64,000 nt of DNA from Mesostigma viride. Taxonomy: Eukaryota; Streptophyta; Mesostigmatophyceae; Mesostigmatales; Mesostigmataceae. The notes beneath the pieces were generated by a model. It made no database searches, was not told the origin of the DNA, and saw only the letters and a program-made list of their open reading frames with translations. Each line of letters begins with the position of its first letter. Position 1 is the stretch's first letter. Shown here piece after piece: positions 43,403 to 54,100 of this stretch. The stretch spans positions 1,861,670-1,925,669 of the forward strand of contig RPFO01000418.1 in the NCBI GenBank assembly GCA_009746045.1. Direction: 5' to 3'. The position numbers and the translations under genes were made by a program.

Positions 43403-44977
43403 ATGGCTATCACGAACAAGAATGTCGCTAAGAAGCTTACCTACAACGAGGATGATGATGGGCAGGATCGGCGGATGCCCAGAGACAACAACAAGAAGCC
43501 GGCTGGCGATGCGGCCATTTCCAAGAAAAAGAAAAAGAACAAAAAGACTCACAATGGTTGCCAGGACGAGGGGACGGCGGCTGCAAAGCCGACCGACCTA
43601 CCCCCCTCCCCTGCGAGGCCGGAGGCCGAGACGGCTCCCCCCGGGGAGACCGGCTTACCCTCGACTCCGGCGGCCGCCCCAGCCGCAACCACGGCTGGCG
43701 CGGCCATGGCTGCGGAGACCTCGGTGGTAAACCCCACTGAGGCTCCACAGTCCGGCCCCACGTTGCCATCTCTTCGGGAGCGTATGCCCCGTCAGACGGC
43801 CTCGGTGGCACCGGACGGGACGATTACCTTTCGTCCCGCCACATCAAACCTTAATGTCCCTTTCGCCCAGGGACATAACCACATTGAGCTAACGTTTGGG
43901 CGACCCTCTGCGTCCCTTCTTCGCAAGAAGAAGGACATGGAGAGTATTAAACTCGCACGGGTGGTGCGAAAACCTGTGGAACCCATCGCGGACAACCAAT
44001 GTCCGACGATGAGGTATCCGACACTGCCAGTCTCCCCGATGGGGAGACTGAGATCAATCTTACCCCAGCGCTCCTGGCGGTCGAGCAGGCCGCGCTGGTG
44101 GCAAATGAAGAACGCCGAGCGGGCAGCGGGACCGAGAGGTCCGCCGAGAGGCGGCTTTTCGGCTCGCCGCTAAGCGGCAAGAATATGAAGAGGAGCCGCC
44201 CGTCGCCTGGCTACCCACCAGGCGATGGCGGACGCGTACCGCGAGGCCACCCAGCGGTTACGTGACCTCTTAAAAAATGCTGACTATCCCATGGACTATG
44301 CGGACAGTCAAGACCTGGCCGAGCTTGCTCGGTCAGCACACTTTAAAACCATGTCCTCCATCACCCAAGCCAGGGTCACGGAGGCCATCTTGGCCAAACA
44401 TGGGGTGGTAGCTGAAGAAGCCCCCCCGCTGGAAACCACCAGCAAGAAACCCTCTCCCCCCAACCCCTGCAGTACAAGGAGGGACTGCTGGCCCTGGGCC
44501 GAGGAAGGGCAAAGAGGCGGACTGTCCAGTCCGGCCTGCTATGATCATGGGAGACCACTCCCTGACATACCCGAGGATGAGGCTGCCTTTCAGGCAGCCC
44601 TCCGGGAGCATGAGGTACGCAAGGAGATGAAGCGTCTCATGCGGGAGGAGGCCAGGAGGAGAGCAGAGGCAGACACCCCTGCCCGCCCCTCCACCGATGG
44701 GGCTGGACCCAGTGGGGTTACCCGGACACCCCCGGGCTCCCCCAGGGCCACCATGACCCCCCCTCCCCCTCCCCCACCACCCCAGGTTCGCCCTGTGGGT
44801 TGGGGCCCCCTCCCAACCAGGGGGGGTGGCCAGGACCCCAGGAGGCCCTGGGGGGAGGTGCAGAGGTGCCACAGGCACCCAACAGGCCTGCTGAGGCCCC
44901 CCCAAGGAGCGGGGATGTCCTGGAACAGCTCGCCATTCTCCAGGCCCAGCTGGCCTCGTTGCAAGATCAGCAGTTAA
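43403..44977 (+). pseudogene. 5' gag-region frames, second family
   Basis: Three overlapping frames run 43403-44173 (MAITNKNVAKKLTYNEDDD, Lys-rich, then Pro/Ala-rich), 43999-44265 (MSDDEVSDTASLPDGETE) and 44225-44977 (MADAYREATQRLRDLLKNAD). Each hands over where the previous one loses protein-like character, near 43995 and 44215. This suggests one ORF of ~480 residues with two indels, or overlapping ORFs. The acidic and helical parts resemble neither capsid nor nuclease. The role is unknown. Confidence 0.45.
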
Positions 44978-46251
44978 CAGCTAACCAGCTGCAAACTGTC
45001 GAGGGCCTGCGCGCCCTGATGTCGCGGTATGAGCGGGGGACCATCAACCTGGACCCCACCCGCCTGCAACAAGCAACCGACGGCTTCTTGAGGGCCAACC
45101 CCCCTCTCACAGGTGTGTTTAACCCTCATAAAAAGGAATCCAAAATCAATATTGCTGGCTTGCCTGAGGGTCACACTGTTGAACAAGCTAAGCAATTTGT
45201 TTTTGCTTTGGAGTATGGGATGGAAGGTCTTAACCTTAGACATCAGTTTAAGGCTCTCAGGGCCTCCTCCACATTCCATCAATCATCTCCTGCAATCAGA
45301 GCATTGATTCAAACCTATCAGGAACGTACCCTGACACCTGAAGCAGCCATTGAACAGTGGCCTACCTTTATCACTGATCTGAAACAGCTAGTGCTTACCA
45401 ATAACCACATGGAAGCAGTAGAACGTTTCAACTGGCTTGCTGCATATAAGGTGAACAAGAATAACCTCTCTGGGGATGCAAAAACATACAGGGTAATGAT
45501 TGAGAAAGACCTTGAGCTTCTCAAGCTCCAACCAAGGTATCTCATCCACACCTGGCTAACAAAAGCTAATTTGCAACCTTCTGTCCTGGCTACCCTGCTT
45601 ACAGGCCTCAAGTCCCTCTGGGACAACTTCAGAGCTGCCATGCTCTATATCGAGGAGGCAGTGGACCCCCTGGGTACTGGCAACAACCAGGCCCAGGACC
45701 CCAAGGTCCAGGGTGTCCAAGGCCACAAACGCAAGGGGCAGGCCAGCCAGGGGGGGCACCCAAGACCCACAAGTCCTCCCACCAAGGGGGCAGTGGCTCT
45801 CAGGGGCGTGGCAACACGTGGCACCGTGTGCCCCTGCATGGCAACCCCAACCAACAACAACAACAACAACACAACAACAACAACAGGTCCCAGCAGGGCA
45901 ATAACAACAACAGGTCCCAACAGGGCCAAAACAACAACAACAACAGGTCCCAGCAGGGCCAGAACCGGTCCCAGCAGGGAAACAACAACAACAACAACAA
46001 CAACCAACCTGGCAACCCTGGCCATAAGGTGCCTGAGGTGCTTCCAGAGGGGCACACGGCACAACTGCCCCAACAACGACTCCCTGGCCAACGTGGATCT
46101 CTGCCCGGGCTGCTGGCACGCACGTCATCCCCTGGGGCCTCCAGGCAGCCGTTGCAACAGGCCTCGCTACCAAATCAATGTGAGTTCACTCACCTTATGT
46201 ACTCTGAGGATGATGATCTCATTACCATTGGGGATGGCAACCAGGGCATAA
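44800..46251 (+). CDS. gag: Gag (capsid/nucleocapsid part), second family
   Basis: A 483-aa frame. Protein-like sequence becomes convincing from ~residue 45 (VLEQLAILQAQLASLQDQQL). The capsid-like helical region follows (HTVEQAKQFVFALEYGMEGL, then ERFNWLAAYKVNKNNLSG). Next come an Asn/Thr-rich tract and a zinc motif of two CxxC pairs (CLRCFQRGTRHNC, then LCPGCWHARHP). Pol lies in the -1 frame and overlaps the 3' end. I find no classical slippery heptamer in the last 100 bases of overlap. Confidence 0.65.
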   Translation: MGPPPNQGGWPGPQEALGGGAEVPQAPNRPAEAPPRSGDVLEQLAILQAQLASLQDQQLTANQLQTVEGLRALMSRYERGTINLDPTRLQQATDGFLRANPPLTGVFNPHKKESKINIAGLPEGHTVEQAKQFVFALEYGMEGLNLRHQFKALRASSTFHQSSPAIRALIQTYQERTLTPEAAIEQWPTFITDLKQLVLTNNHMEAVERFNWLAAYKVNKNNLSGDAKTYRVMIEKDLELLKLQPRYLIHTWLTKANLQPSVLATLLTGLKSLWDNFRAAMLYIEEAVDPLGTGNNQAQDPKVQGVQGHKRKGQASQGGHPRPTSPPTKGAVALRGVATRGTVCPCMATPTNNNNNNTTTTTGPSRAITTTGPNRAKTTTTTGPSRARTGPSRETTTTTTTTNLATLAIRCLRCFQRGTRHNCPNNDSLANVDLCPGCWHARHPLGPPGSRCNRPRYQINVSSLTLCTLRMMISLPLGMATRA

Positions 46252-49200
46252 TTGATTTTGAGGCAGCAACCTTACTGTCCTCCCAACACCCTGTTCTGGA
46301 ACCTTACATAAAAGCACTAACCCCTACTGTTGACAACTCCATAGATATCAAGGAGCTTGCTCATCAGCTGCACCTAGCCATGGGTCATGAAACAGTGGCT
46401 GAGGAACTGGCCAGACGGCTGGGGGGTAGTAGCATGGGAAAACAACTCAGGAATGCAGTAAAACTGGCTAGACAACACTGTCAAGAATGTCAGTTCAATA
46501 GCCCCAAACCTCAAAAATGGCATACTGCAACTCCTTCCACCAATAGGGGCATGATAGTGGGGGATGTGATGCACATCAACAAAGATGTCCAACCCTACCT
46601 GATCCTAAAAGACTCATGGTCCAGGTTCACAGTAATGGAACCCCTACCTGGCATGTCTGCAGGGCAGCTACGTGTTGCACTCATGATTGCTTTACCCAGA
46701 TTCTACCCAGTTGACAGAATTTTGCTTGATCAACAATTTTCTTGTCTGACTGACCTGGAAGGGTGTGAAGCAATAGAGATTGCTGGGCTGGAAGATCATG
46801 AGGGTCAGGGGGTCATTGAAAGAACCATCAGATCTGTCAAAACCCTACTAGCCAAAAATCCTTCCAAGGATGCTACTTCAGGGGTCTATTGTGACAGGGC
46901 ACTCTGGTGTCATGAAATGTGCACAACCCTAAACATGAGACCTGTCTTGCATGCCACGTGGGGTGAAGTAATCCCAGCAGGCCTGCAGGCAGGTGTATAT
47001 CCCCCAGAGGTGATAGCACTGTACAACACTGCACGTGCACAAACCTCAGCAAAACTGGCAGAAAAAGATAAAACCCATTCCAGGCCAGTATTCCAAAAAG
47101 GTGATCAAGTTCTCTATTACAAGGAAAACAGCTTTGGTAAGGTTGGAACTTGGCTAGGTCCAGTTACCATCCGTGGATTTACCAAAAACAGCAAGACCGT
47201 GGAGGTCAAGCACAATATCAATGGGAAGCGTCACAGGGTGAGCTGTCATAGAATTAAGAAGTATTATTCTCCCATGGCAGACGTGCCTGGGGAAGAGTCT
47301 TTAAGCATGGACTCACTACTTCTATCTGGCAACTCCAGCATGCCCAGCAGTAGCTCTGAGCCACCAATTACTGCTGTTGACAGCACCACAGCACCCTCTG
47401 TGAACCCTTCCACCCTCAGTGAAGCCAGGCCCACTTCACAACCTGGGGATTGCTTAACCAGGCACGAGGTAGCTGGGTTGGAAGCATTAGCTCAGCCCCA
47501 AGGCACCAAATTGTCTGCCAACCCTCCCGCTCTGAGGTCAAGATTGGCAGTCGCCTTGCAAGCATTACACAGGTCACATAAGCAACAAGCTGCTGTGGCC
47601 GCAGGGTTGGCAAAAGTCTCAGCTGTGTGCACTAGTCAGGACCCCTGGACCCTGGCAATAGACACTCAGGCACAGGTCAGTGTGATCAGTGCACAAGCCA
47701 TCCCTGGTCTTGAGATTGCACCTTCATTTTGGGCACGGGTGCAGGATTTCTCAGGCCAAAGCTCACTGGATGTAGTGGGACAAGTGATGCTCCCTATACT
47801 TGGTATTCAGACACCCTTCCAGGTGGTGGAGGGGTACTCTGGTAACACCTTGTTGGGGGAACCTTTTGTATCCTATCCTGGGGTGCTTATCTCAGCTAAT
47901 GAGCTCAGTGTCACAGGGGTGGGTGCAGTTCCTCTGGACCACTTTAAAATCCCTCTCTCCAGTATTGTCCCTGGTATGGATGCTGTCATCAAGGCAGTCA
48001 ACACTCAGTATGCACCAGGGGAGATCCCTGATCTGGACAAGTTAGTGCACAGCCAGTTCCTCCATCCCTCAGCCTTTGGGCTGGGTAAGTGGGACATAGC
48101 CATGCACTCACCCCACCAAATCTCCCACGTCATACAAGAATGCAAAACACAAAAAGGGTTTACCAAGTGGCTGATGGCCATTGTCCACCAAGCCAGGCAG
48201 GAATGGGTCCTGCCCAACCCCAAAAACCCTCAATACAAACCGCCTGTCACCCCTTCATGGGACGTGCCAGAGGGAGCCAAAAAGCTCAGATTAAAATTTG
48301 TTCTCAAACAAAAACCACAAAAAGTGGGCTCCCCAATCTTCCATGCCAGACCATGTGTCACAGAATTAAAGGGGACATCCACACTGCCAAAAGGGGAAAC
48401 ATACACACCTGGGCTGCAACAAACCTCACTCAGGATCATGCTCTCCCTATTCCTCCACAACCTCAATGCAGGCCAAGACTATGTCTGCAAAGCCACTGAC
48501 ATTAAAAGGGCCTTCCTCAGGGGGGACCCAGAAAAGGCTGAATCTGTGTGGAAAGGGAAGGTGTACGTGGTAGACACCCCAGCTGTGTGGAAACCTTACA
48601 TTGATGAGCCCCACCTTATCATCAACATTGGGGTGGAAGGGCTTGTCAGTGCCCCAAAAATTTTCAGAGACTCAGCAGAGGAAGTATTCAAAAAGCTCAA
48701 GGCCACGTATGATGACCTGGACCCATGCTTTTTTGTTGTACCCACCCCCTCTGGACTGCTGTTCTTTGTGTGGCATGGAGATGACCAACTCATTTGTGGG
48801 CCTAGAGCTGAGGTGGAAACCTTTATTCAGCAGGTCCAGGAATCATATGAGATTGGCAAACAGGTGGAATTGAGCACAACCCCCATCCAGTTCTGTGGCA
48901 TCATGTTGCAGCTGCATAGGCAGCCAGATCAATGGGTCTGCTCTCTCTCCCCTCCTGCAGAATATATCCAAGATTGTCTAGATCTGCTGCAGGACAACTA
49001 CCTCCCCTTACACATGTGTGCCACTGTTCAGGGCAAACTGGGGTGGTGGTCAGCCATCTGTGGGGCTCCCTTAGCTGTCATCAGCAGGGTCACCCATGAT
49101 GTTCTAGTCAAGATAAAATGCAGTCACATCAGGAAGTTGGTCAATGACTGTCCCCCCCTCATCCTCCATGGCCTGAATCTGATGGAAGACATCCACATAC

Positions 49201-49690
49201 ACAGTGTCATGGACAGCTCCATGGAGAGCAGAACAATCAATCAGATGGGGGCACGGGAATCAGGGCTGTTTTTTCTCACCAACAGGTCAGATTACATGTC
49301 CCTCACTTCCTGGTACAGCAGGCTACACCGCAGAAAACCTGGCAGCAGCAACTCAGCTGAATGTCGTGCTGTGGTGTCTGCTGCATTGCATGCTCGTTCC
49401 CTGCAGCACATGCTCACCTGGCTACAAACCCAGGCAGGCAGCACATGCAATGTCATCTCACATCTCTATACTGACAGCCAATCTGTGATCAGTTTTCTAA
49501 CCAAGAAATCTGTTCTGCTGCTGTCCACACTGACCTGGATTGGGTGATCCTCAAACAGGAGGCACCTACTTTTCCAGCTGGACTCATGTGGATGATGAGG
49601 ACAACCCAGCAGACGCTCTCACGAAGCTGCGGGATGCTGCTGGCCAACAGTACCAGCTCCTCTTTCAGAACATGAACCCCTATGATATCA
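46190..49690 (+). pseudogene. pol: Pol, second copia family
   Basis: The open frame spans 45828-49547, with real pol sequence from about 46190 (CEFTHLMYSEDDDL). The zinc region HLAMGHETV...CQECQFN precedes the integrase core (GDVMHINKDVQPY, RILLDQQFS, GVIERTIRSV). A retropepsin-like block follows near 47640-47880 (LAIDTQAQVSVIS to LLGEPFV). RT has ATDIKRAFLRGD and VWHGDDQLI (48769-48792). RNase H has SVMDSSMESR, SAECRAV and LYTDSQSV. Two indels near 49520 and 49555 move the last part (HVDDEDNPADALTKL) out of frame. Confidence 0.85.
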
Positions 49691-50079
49691 GAGTCAGTGT
49701 TTGAATAAATGACTGGCCATAGCACAGTACACAACCACCACACCCCCTTACCACAGCGATAGCTGCTGGGCGCCATAAAATTCAACACATTCGTTGTGGG
49801 GTGTGAGTGCTGGCTAGGTCAGATTTGTATCCATTTGCAGCTTGAGGACACAAGCTTTGTATCCATTTACTTAATGTGTGCTTCAGTACCTGGCCAAACC
49901 AGCCAGCTGTGTACACCTTATTTAATGTGCAATATAACACCTGGCCAGAACAGCCAGCTGTAACCAACCTGGCTCAACCAGCCATGTCTCTTTTGTACCC
50001 CTAATCAACTTAAAAACAATAACAATAATGTTGGGGGTGCAGACCTGCATTAAGAAATAAATAATAAAACAATACTGGA

Positions 50080-50552
50080 GTTAGTCTCCATGCTTTGCTG
50101 TAGACTAAGTCTCAAAGGCATTGTGAATACAACGTATGAATAAGCCTTGTAAACCTACGTTGGTATGTGAATATAAATACCACGTGGGCTATGCAGATAG
50201 GAATGCTAGTCGAGTCGCATACGTTTCCCTAGATAGGTACTTTGGGTACTGAGGTACGTGACAGATGTCAGTACCCAGTATACGTAGTATCCTGTCACTG
50301 GACGGTACTAGAGTATCCTAGATAGGGACCGTACTGCAGCGTGCATTGATTTGTGATCGCACGATGCAGTGACTAGACGGCTACCTGTCATCGTGTGGCC
50401 TCGGGCCAACGGTCTGCACCCAACGGTCACTGGCGGCGCAGCCAGTGAGGGGAACGTTGATAAAGGGTAAACCTATTTTCTAATGAACCAAGCATTCACT
50501 GCTCATTGCATTCACTGTGTCTTCAAGCAATATATCCCACCGCAATCTAACT
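50080..50552 (+). repeat. 3' LTR, second family
   Basis: 473 bp, followed by CCCCCC. It matches the 5' LTR except for a small segment 45 bp from the end. Confidence 0.9.
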
Positions 50553-51100
50553 CCCCCCTAGCTGCATTGGGGAAGGAGCGTGTTTGCAAACATGGGAGGC
50601 ATGCTAGACAATTAGATCGCTAGGGTCGCCAGCACCATAGATATACCATACGACTGTTTGCGTCGGCCTGCCTGTATAGATAGCTTACACCGGTATAGGA
50701 TTGCGTGCACCCATCCCTCCATCCACACCTTGGGGTTAATGCTCCGTGACTCCCGGCCCAACGGGAGCACGAGTTTAATTAATGAATTAATTAATTGGGT
50801 CACTGTCGTAAATCAGTGCATGCATGTACGTCCTGGCTATTATCAGAACACTTGCCCACGCTCCTTAGTATCATATGCTCACATGGGTCTTATTGCACCC
50901 ACCCAACTTATTGGTCCGGATTATCACGAGATCTTGTGGACAGCATGTGCTGGCAGTAAATTGCATTAAATTAGAATATGACTCCGTTGGGACATCATGT
51001 AGCACGTATTCGCTAGCATGCTGATGGGTGGGCGTGAGCGAAGCCACGAAACCTAACTAAGCTAACTCTAAGCTAATCTAAAAAATCAGGGCTCACTCAA
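50553..51100. repeat. Dispersed repeats, no gene
   Basis: 50690-50800 copies the GGGGTTAATGCTCCGTGACT / CAACGGGAGCACG repeat of 20075-20190, with its (TTAA)n tail. 50960-51090 is the 3' flank shared with 10480-10700. Confidence 0.6.
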
Positions 51101-51109
51101 CATCAGCAA

Positions 51110-54100
51110 AGCGCCACTTCCTCCTGGGGTGGGGTGGGGGGCTTGCCCACGGGCGCTGACGTGTGGGCCTGGACAATGGTCTGCCACCTCATCCTGTCCT
51201 GCATGGCAGTCCAAGCAAGAGCGAGGGAGGAAATGTGTTGTTCAACCAGGGCTGGGACCACTAGGTCGGCTGCCTGTAAGTGAAGAAACAATCCACATGA
51301 CTTGTCCTCGCCTGCATGTCATGCAAGTTCTTACATCACATCTTGTAGCCACCATGACGAACCAGCAGACCCTGTTGACGACGAGACTTGAAGAAAGGAG
51401 GCGTGTCCCGGTCACAGTCATCAAGGCCGTACACCCGGTTCCCTGCGTTATGGATCAGTTCCCTGTTTCCTTCCTTCTTGCGATCCCCCTTTCTCATGGG
51501 GATTGCAGATGTGGTGCACCTGGGGTCGTGGACAGTCCCGTTGCATTGGTGGACCATCGTCACAGCAGCCGTGACACGATAAATAGGGAAGAGTTCACCG
51601 GCTACCGGTTCGGCAGCCTTCTCGAACAAGGGCAGCTGCTGGCGTCTGCTACACTTGCCCAGTTCTTCGTACCACGTGGGCACGATCCACAAATAGGATT
51701 TGCCATCATTCCCTTCCACTGACACTACAGCTGTGACTTCACATATCCAATGCTCTCCAGCGTCATCAGCAAGCACGTACCGACGCGGATCCTCCGCGGC
51801 ACCGACTCTGTAGTCCTGCGGCCTGTAAGCATAAGTATGCCCCACCGCCACGGTCGCCTTGTATGTGACTGCCTTGCGCCATAGCCGCACACCCAGGGTC
51901 TTCAACTCATTCCACGTCTCCGCCGCCTCGGGAAAATACTCCTTGAAGCGATGCAAGACAATAGCCGGCGTCAAACCATGCTGCACGTGCTCCCACTCGA
52001 TGACCCCATCAGTACCGTTGCGTGTGCTGCGGATCAGAAGCTTGGGGATGCCGCCAAAACATGTCCTTACCCGTCCCCCAGCACGTCCCTCGGTGTGTTC
52101 AACTGTAGGGTACGCAGCCCCGTCCGCCAATGCCACCCCCAGTGTAGCCGTGCCGCTTTGGCCGGAGAGCCAGTCCTCATGCACACCTCCACTCTTGAAC
52201 AAGTACTTGGCAGCTGGGCTTGATAGCAGTGCTTCACGCGCCTGTGGAGTCAAGAACTTCTCTGGGTCCTCGAGCCCCTTGAGTATATTATCCAACGCGT
52301 GCTGCCTCTCCCCTGCGAAAACAGCGATGCATGGTGAACGGGGCGATGTATCAATCCTTGCAAACAGTACATGCAGTGAGCTAGGCTCATTGATTCCTGA
52401 ACTTAGTGCACGTTGCCCCAGGACACTCACCTCGTAACCTCCTCATGGTGCCTTACAATATGCATAACGTCTACAGGGTGGGCTGTCATGCAGTGGGCCA
52501 GGTTTGGGATCGCCACCTTGCATGTATGCCCTGGAACACACCCGATAGAGGTGGGCCACGGGGGCCATTCTGACATCCAAAATCACACATCCCAACCCCA
52601 AACCCTAACCTATTTTAAACCCTAAGCACAGCCCGGCCCTTATGCATGTACATGTCCACGGTACTAACTCGGCTGGAAGCTTGCGTTGCACATGAAAATA
52701 GCAGCAGGCTGGTAATAATCCTTACATTTCAGCAGCAACCATTTGTCAGCATCTAGGATATGGCGGGCGTTGACGCTTCTCATCAGGTCCCCAATCATGC
52801 CGTGATCCCTCTCAAACGCATGGCCGTCCATATCCCAGAGCCTGCCCACGTCCTTGGTCTGGTGCGCCACATGGAGCCCCATATGACAGTTGGCTGTGGC
52901 AGCGTTGTGGCCTCGCTCGTTTGCAGTCTTCCCCCTCTGTGCAACCACGCCAGCATTGGCGTACTTTCCACGAGGCCATAGGGCATTGAAACGTTTCAGG
53001 AACTGGCGATACACCTTGTCGGCATTGTCAGCATGCGTCGGGGAAGTGTACTCGCTCAGTACCATCTCCGTCCACTGCGATGAAAGCAAACATGAGCAGC
53101 ATTACATTGAAAGCACGTTTCCAGCCAGTCACGTTTACAATGCGATTATCATATATATTTTTGACTCATGGGGCTTGTAGATAAAAACCTAAAACAGCTC
53201 ACACATCATGAAGTGACATGTCTATGCAAGTGCACATGATGTAGCATACGGGGAATGTTAGGTTGGCAAGGTCTTACCACGCAAAGGTCCCGCACCATTT
53301 GAGCAGTGCCTCGAACGCGCTGGGGAGGCCGTGCGTTAGGTTCTTTGGCAGACTCCCGCACTCGAAGAATCCATTCCATGGCATGTGGTACCATCGGCAG
53401 GCACTGCAGGAACTGCATGGCCTTGAAGAAAGGGTATCGAGTGAACGGGTTCTTGGGCAATGCGGCCCTTCCGCTGGTGGTGGGCCACGCTCTCGCATAT
53501 GCATCACATTCCCGGATCTCATCGGATTTCAGGAGCCGGGTGCAGATGAAAATGAAGACGGTTTTGATGATCCCCAAGCACAGCAAGTGAAAGATCTCAA
53601 TGGGAAACCGTCGAAACCTGTCCCAGTGCCTGAGACCCTGCCATACGGAGGGACGGCTGTGCTTAATACCGTGCTCCGCCTCCACCTCCTTCGCGAGCTT
53701 GGCCCTGGAAAACGCAATGTGTGGTATGGAAGGCACAAAGTTTCACAATCGGGATACGTCAAAGCATGCAGACCTTGTGGAATGGTCTACGAAAGCTTGG
53801 CAGATATCCGAACCACCACGGCAGACCTTATGCTACAGACCATCTGTGCACGGTCAGACCTTGTTGCTGCCACACACACAATTGATGACTGCACACAGGG
53901 CGGCGTTGCTTTCCTCCCGCTGGACCTGGGTACCATCCGCCATGCATGCATGGTGCGGTGTGAATGGGTCTACATAAGACTGGTAGATGCAACGTGGGGT
54001 GCTACCAGACCAATTGTGTTATATAGCATGGAGTTCATGTAGGGTTAAGGGGACGGTCCCGGCGCGAATATTTTGGCGCCGAAAAATTCGCGGTACCCGT

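Larger units (their letters stand above)
42915..50552 (+). mobile_element. Second copia-type LTR retrotransposon family
   Basis: LTRs are at 42915-43384 (470 bp) and 50080-50552 (473 bp). They are nearly identical except for the GCTCATTGCATTC segment near the 3' end. Ends are AGTTAG...CTAACT, flanked by CCCCC on both sides. The body encodes gag-like frames and a pol with the same unusual order as the first family but distant in sequence. Multiple frame breaks in the 5' gag region and RNase H imply it is no longer autonomous. Confidence 0.9.

Noticed and set aside
46100..46251. Classical -1 slippery heptamer for gag-pol of the second copia family
   Set aside because: No X XXY YYZ heptamer in the gag frame was found in the overlap; the mechanism or an indel remains open.
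53263..54042. 259-aa plus-strand ORF
   Set aside because: It lies opposite an exon of the minus-strand TNP2-like gene whose motifs and splice sites are convincing.
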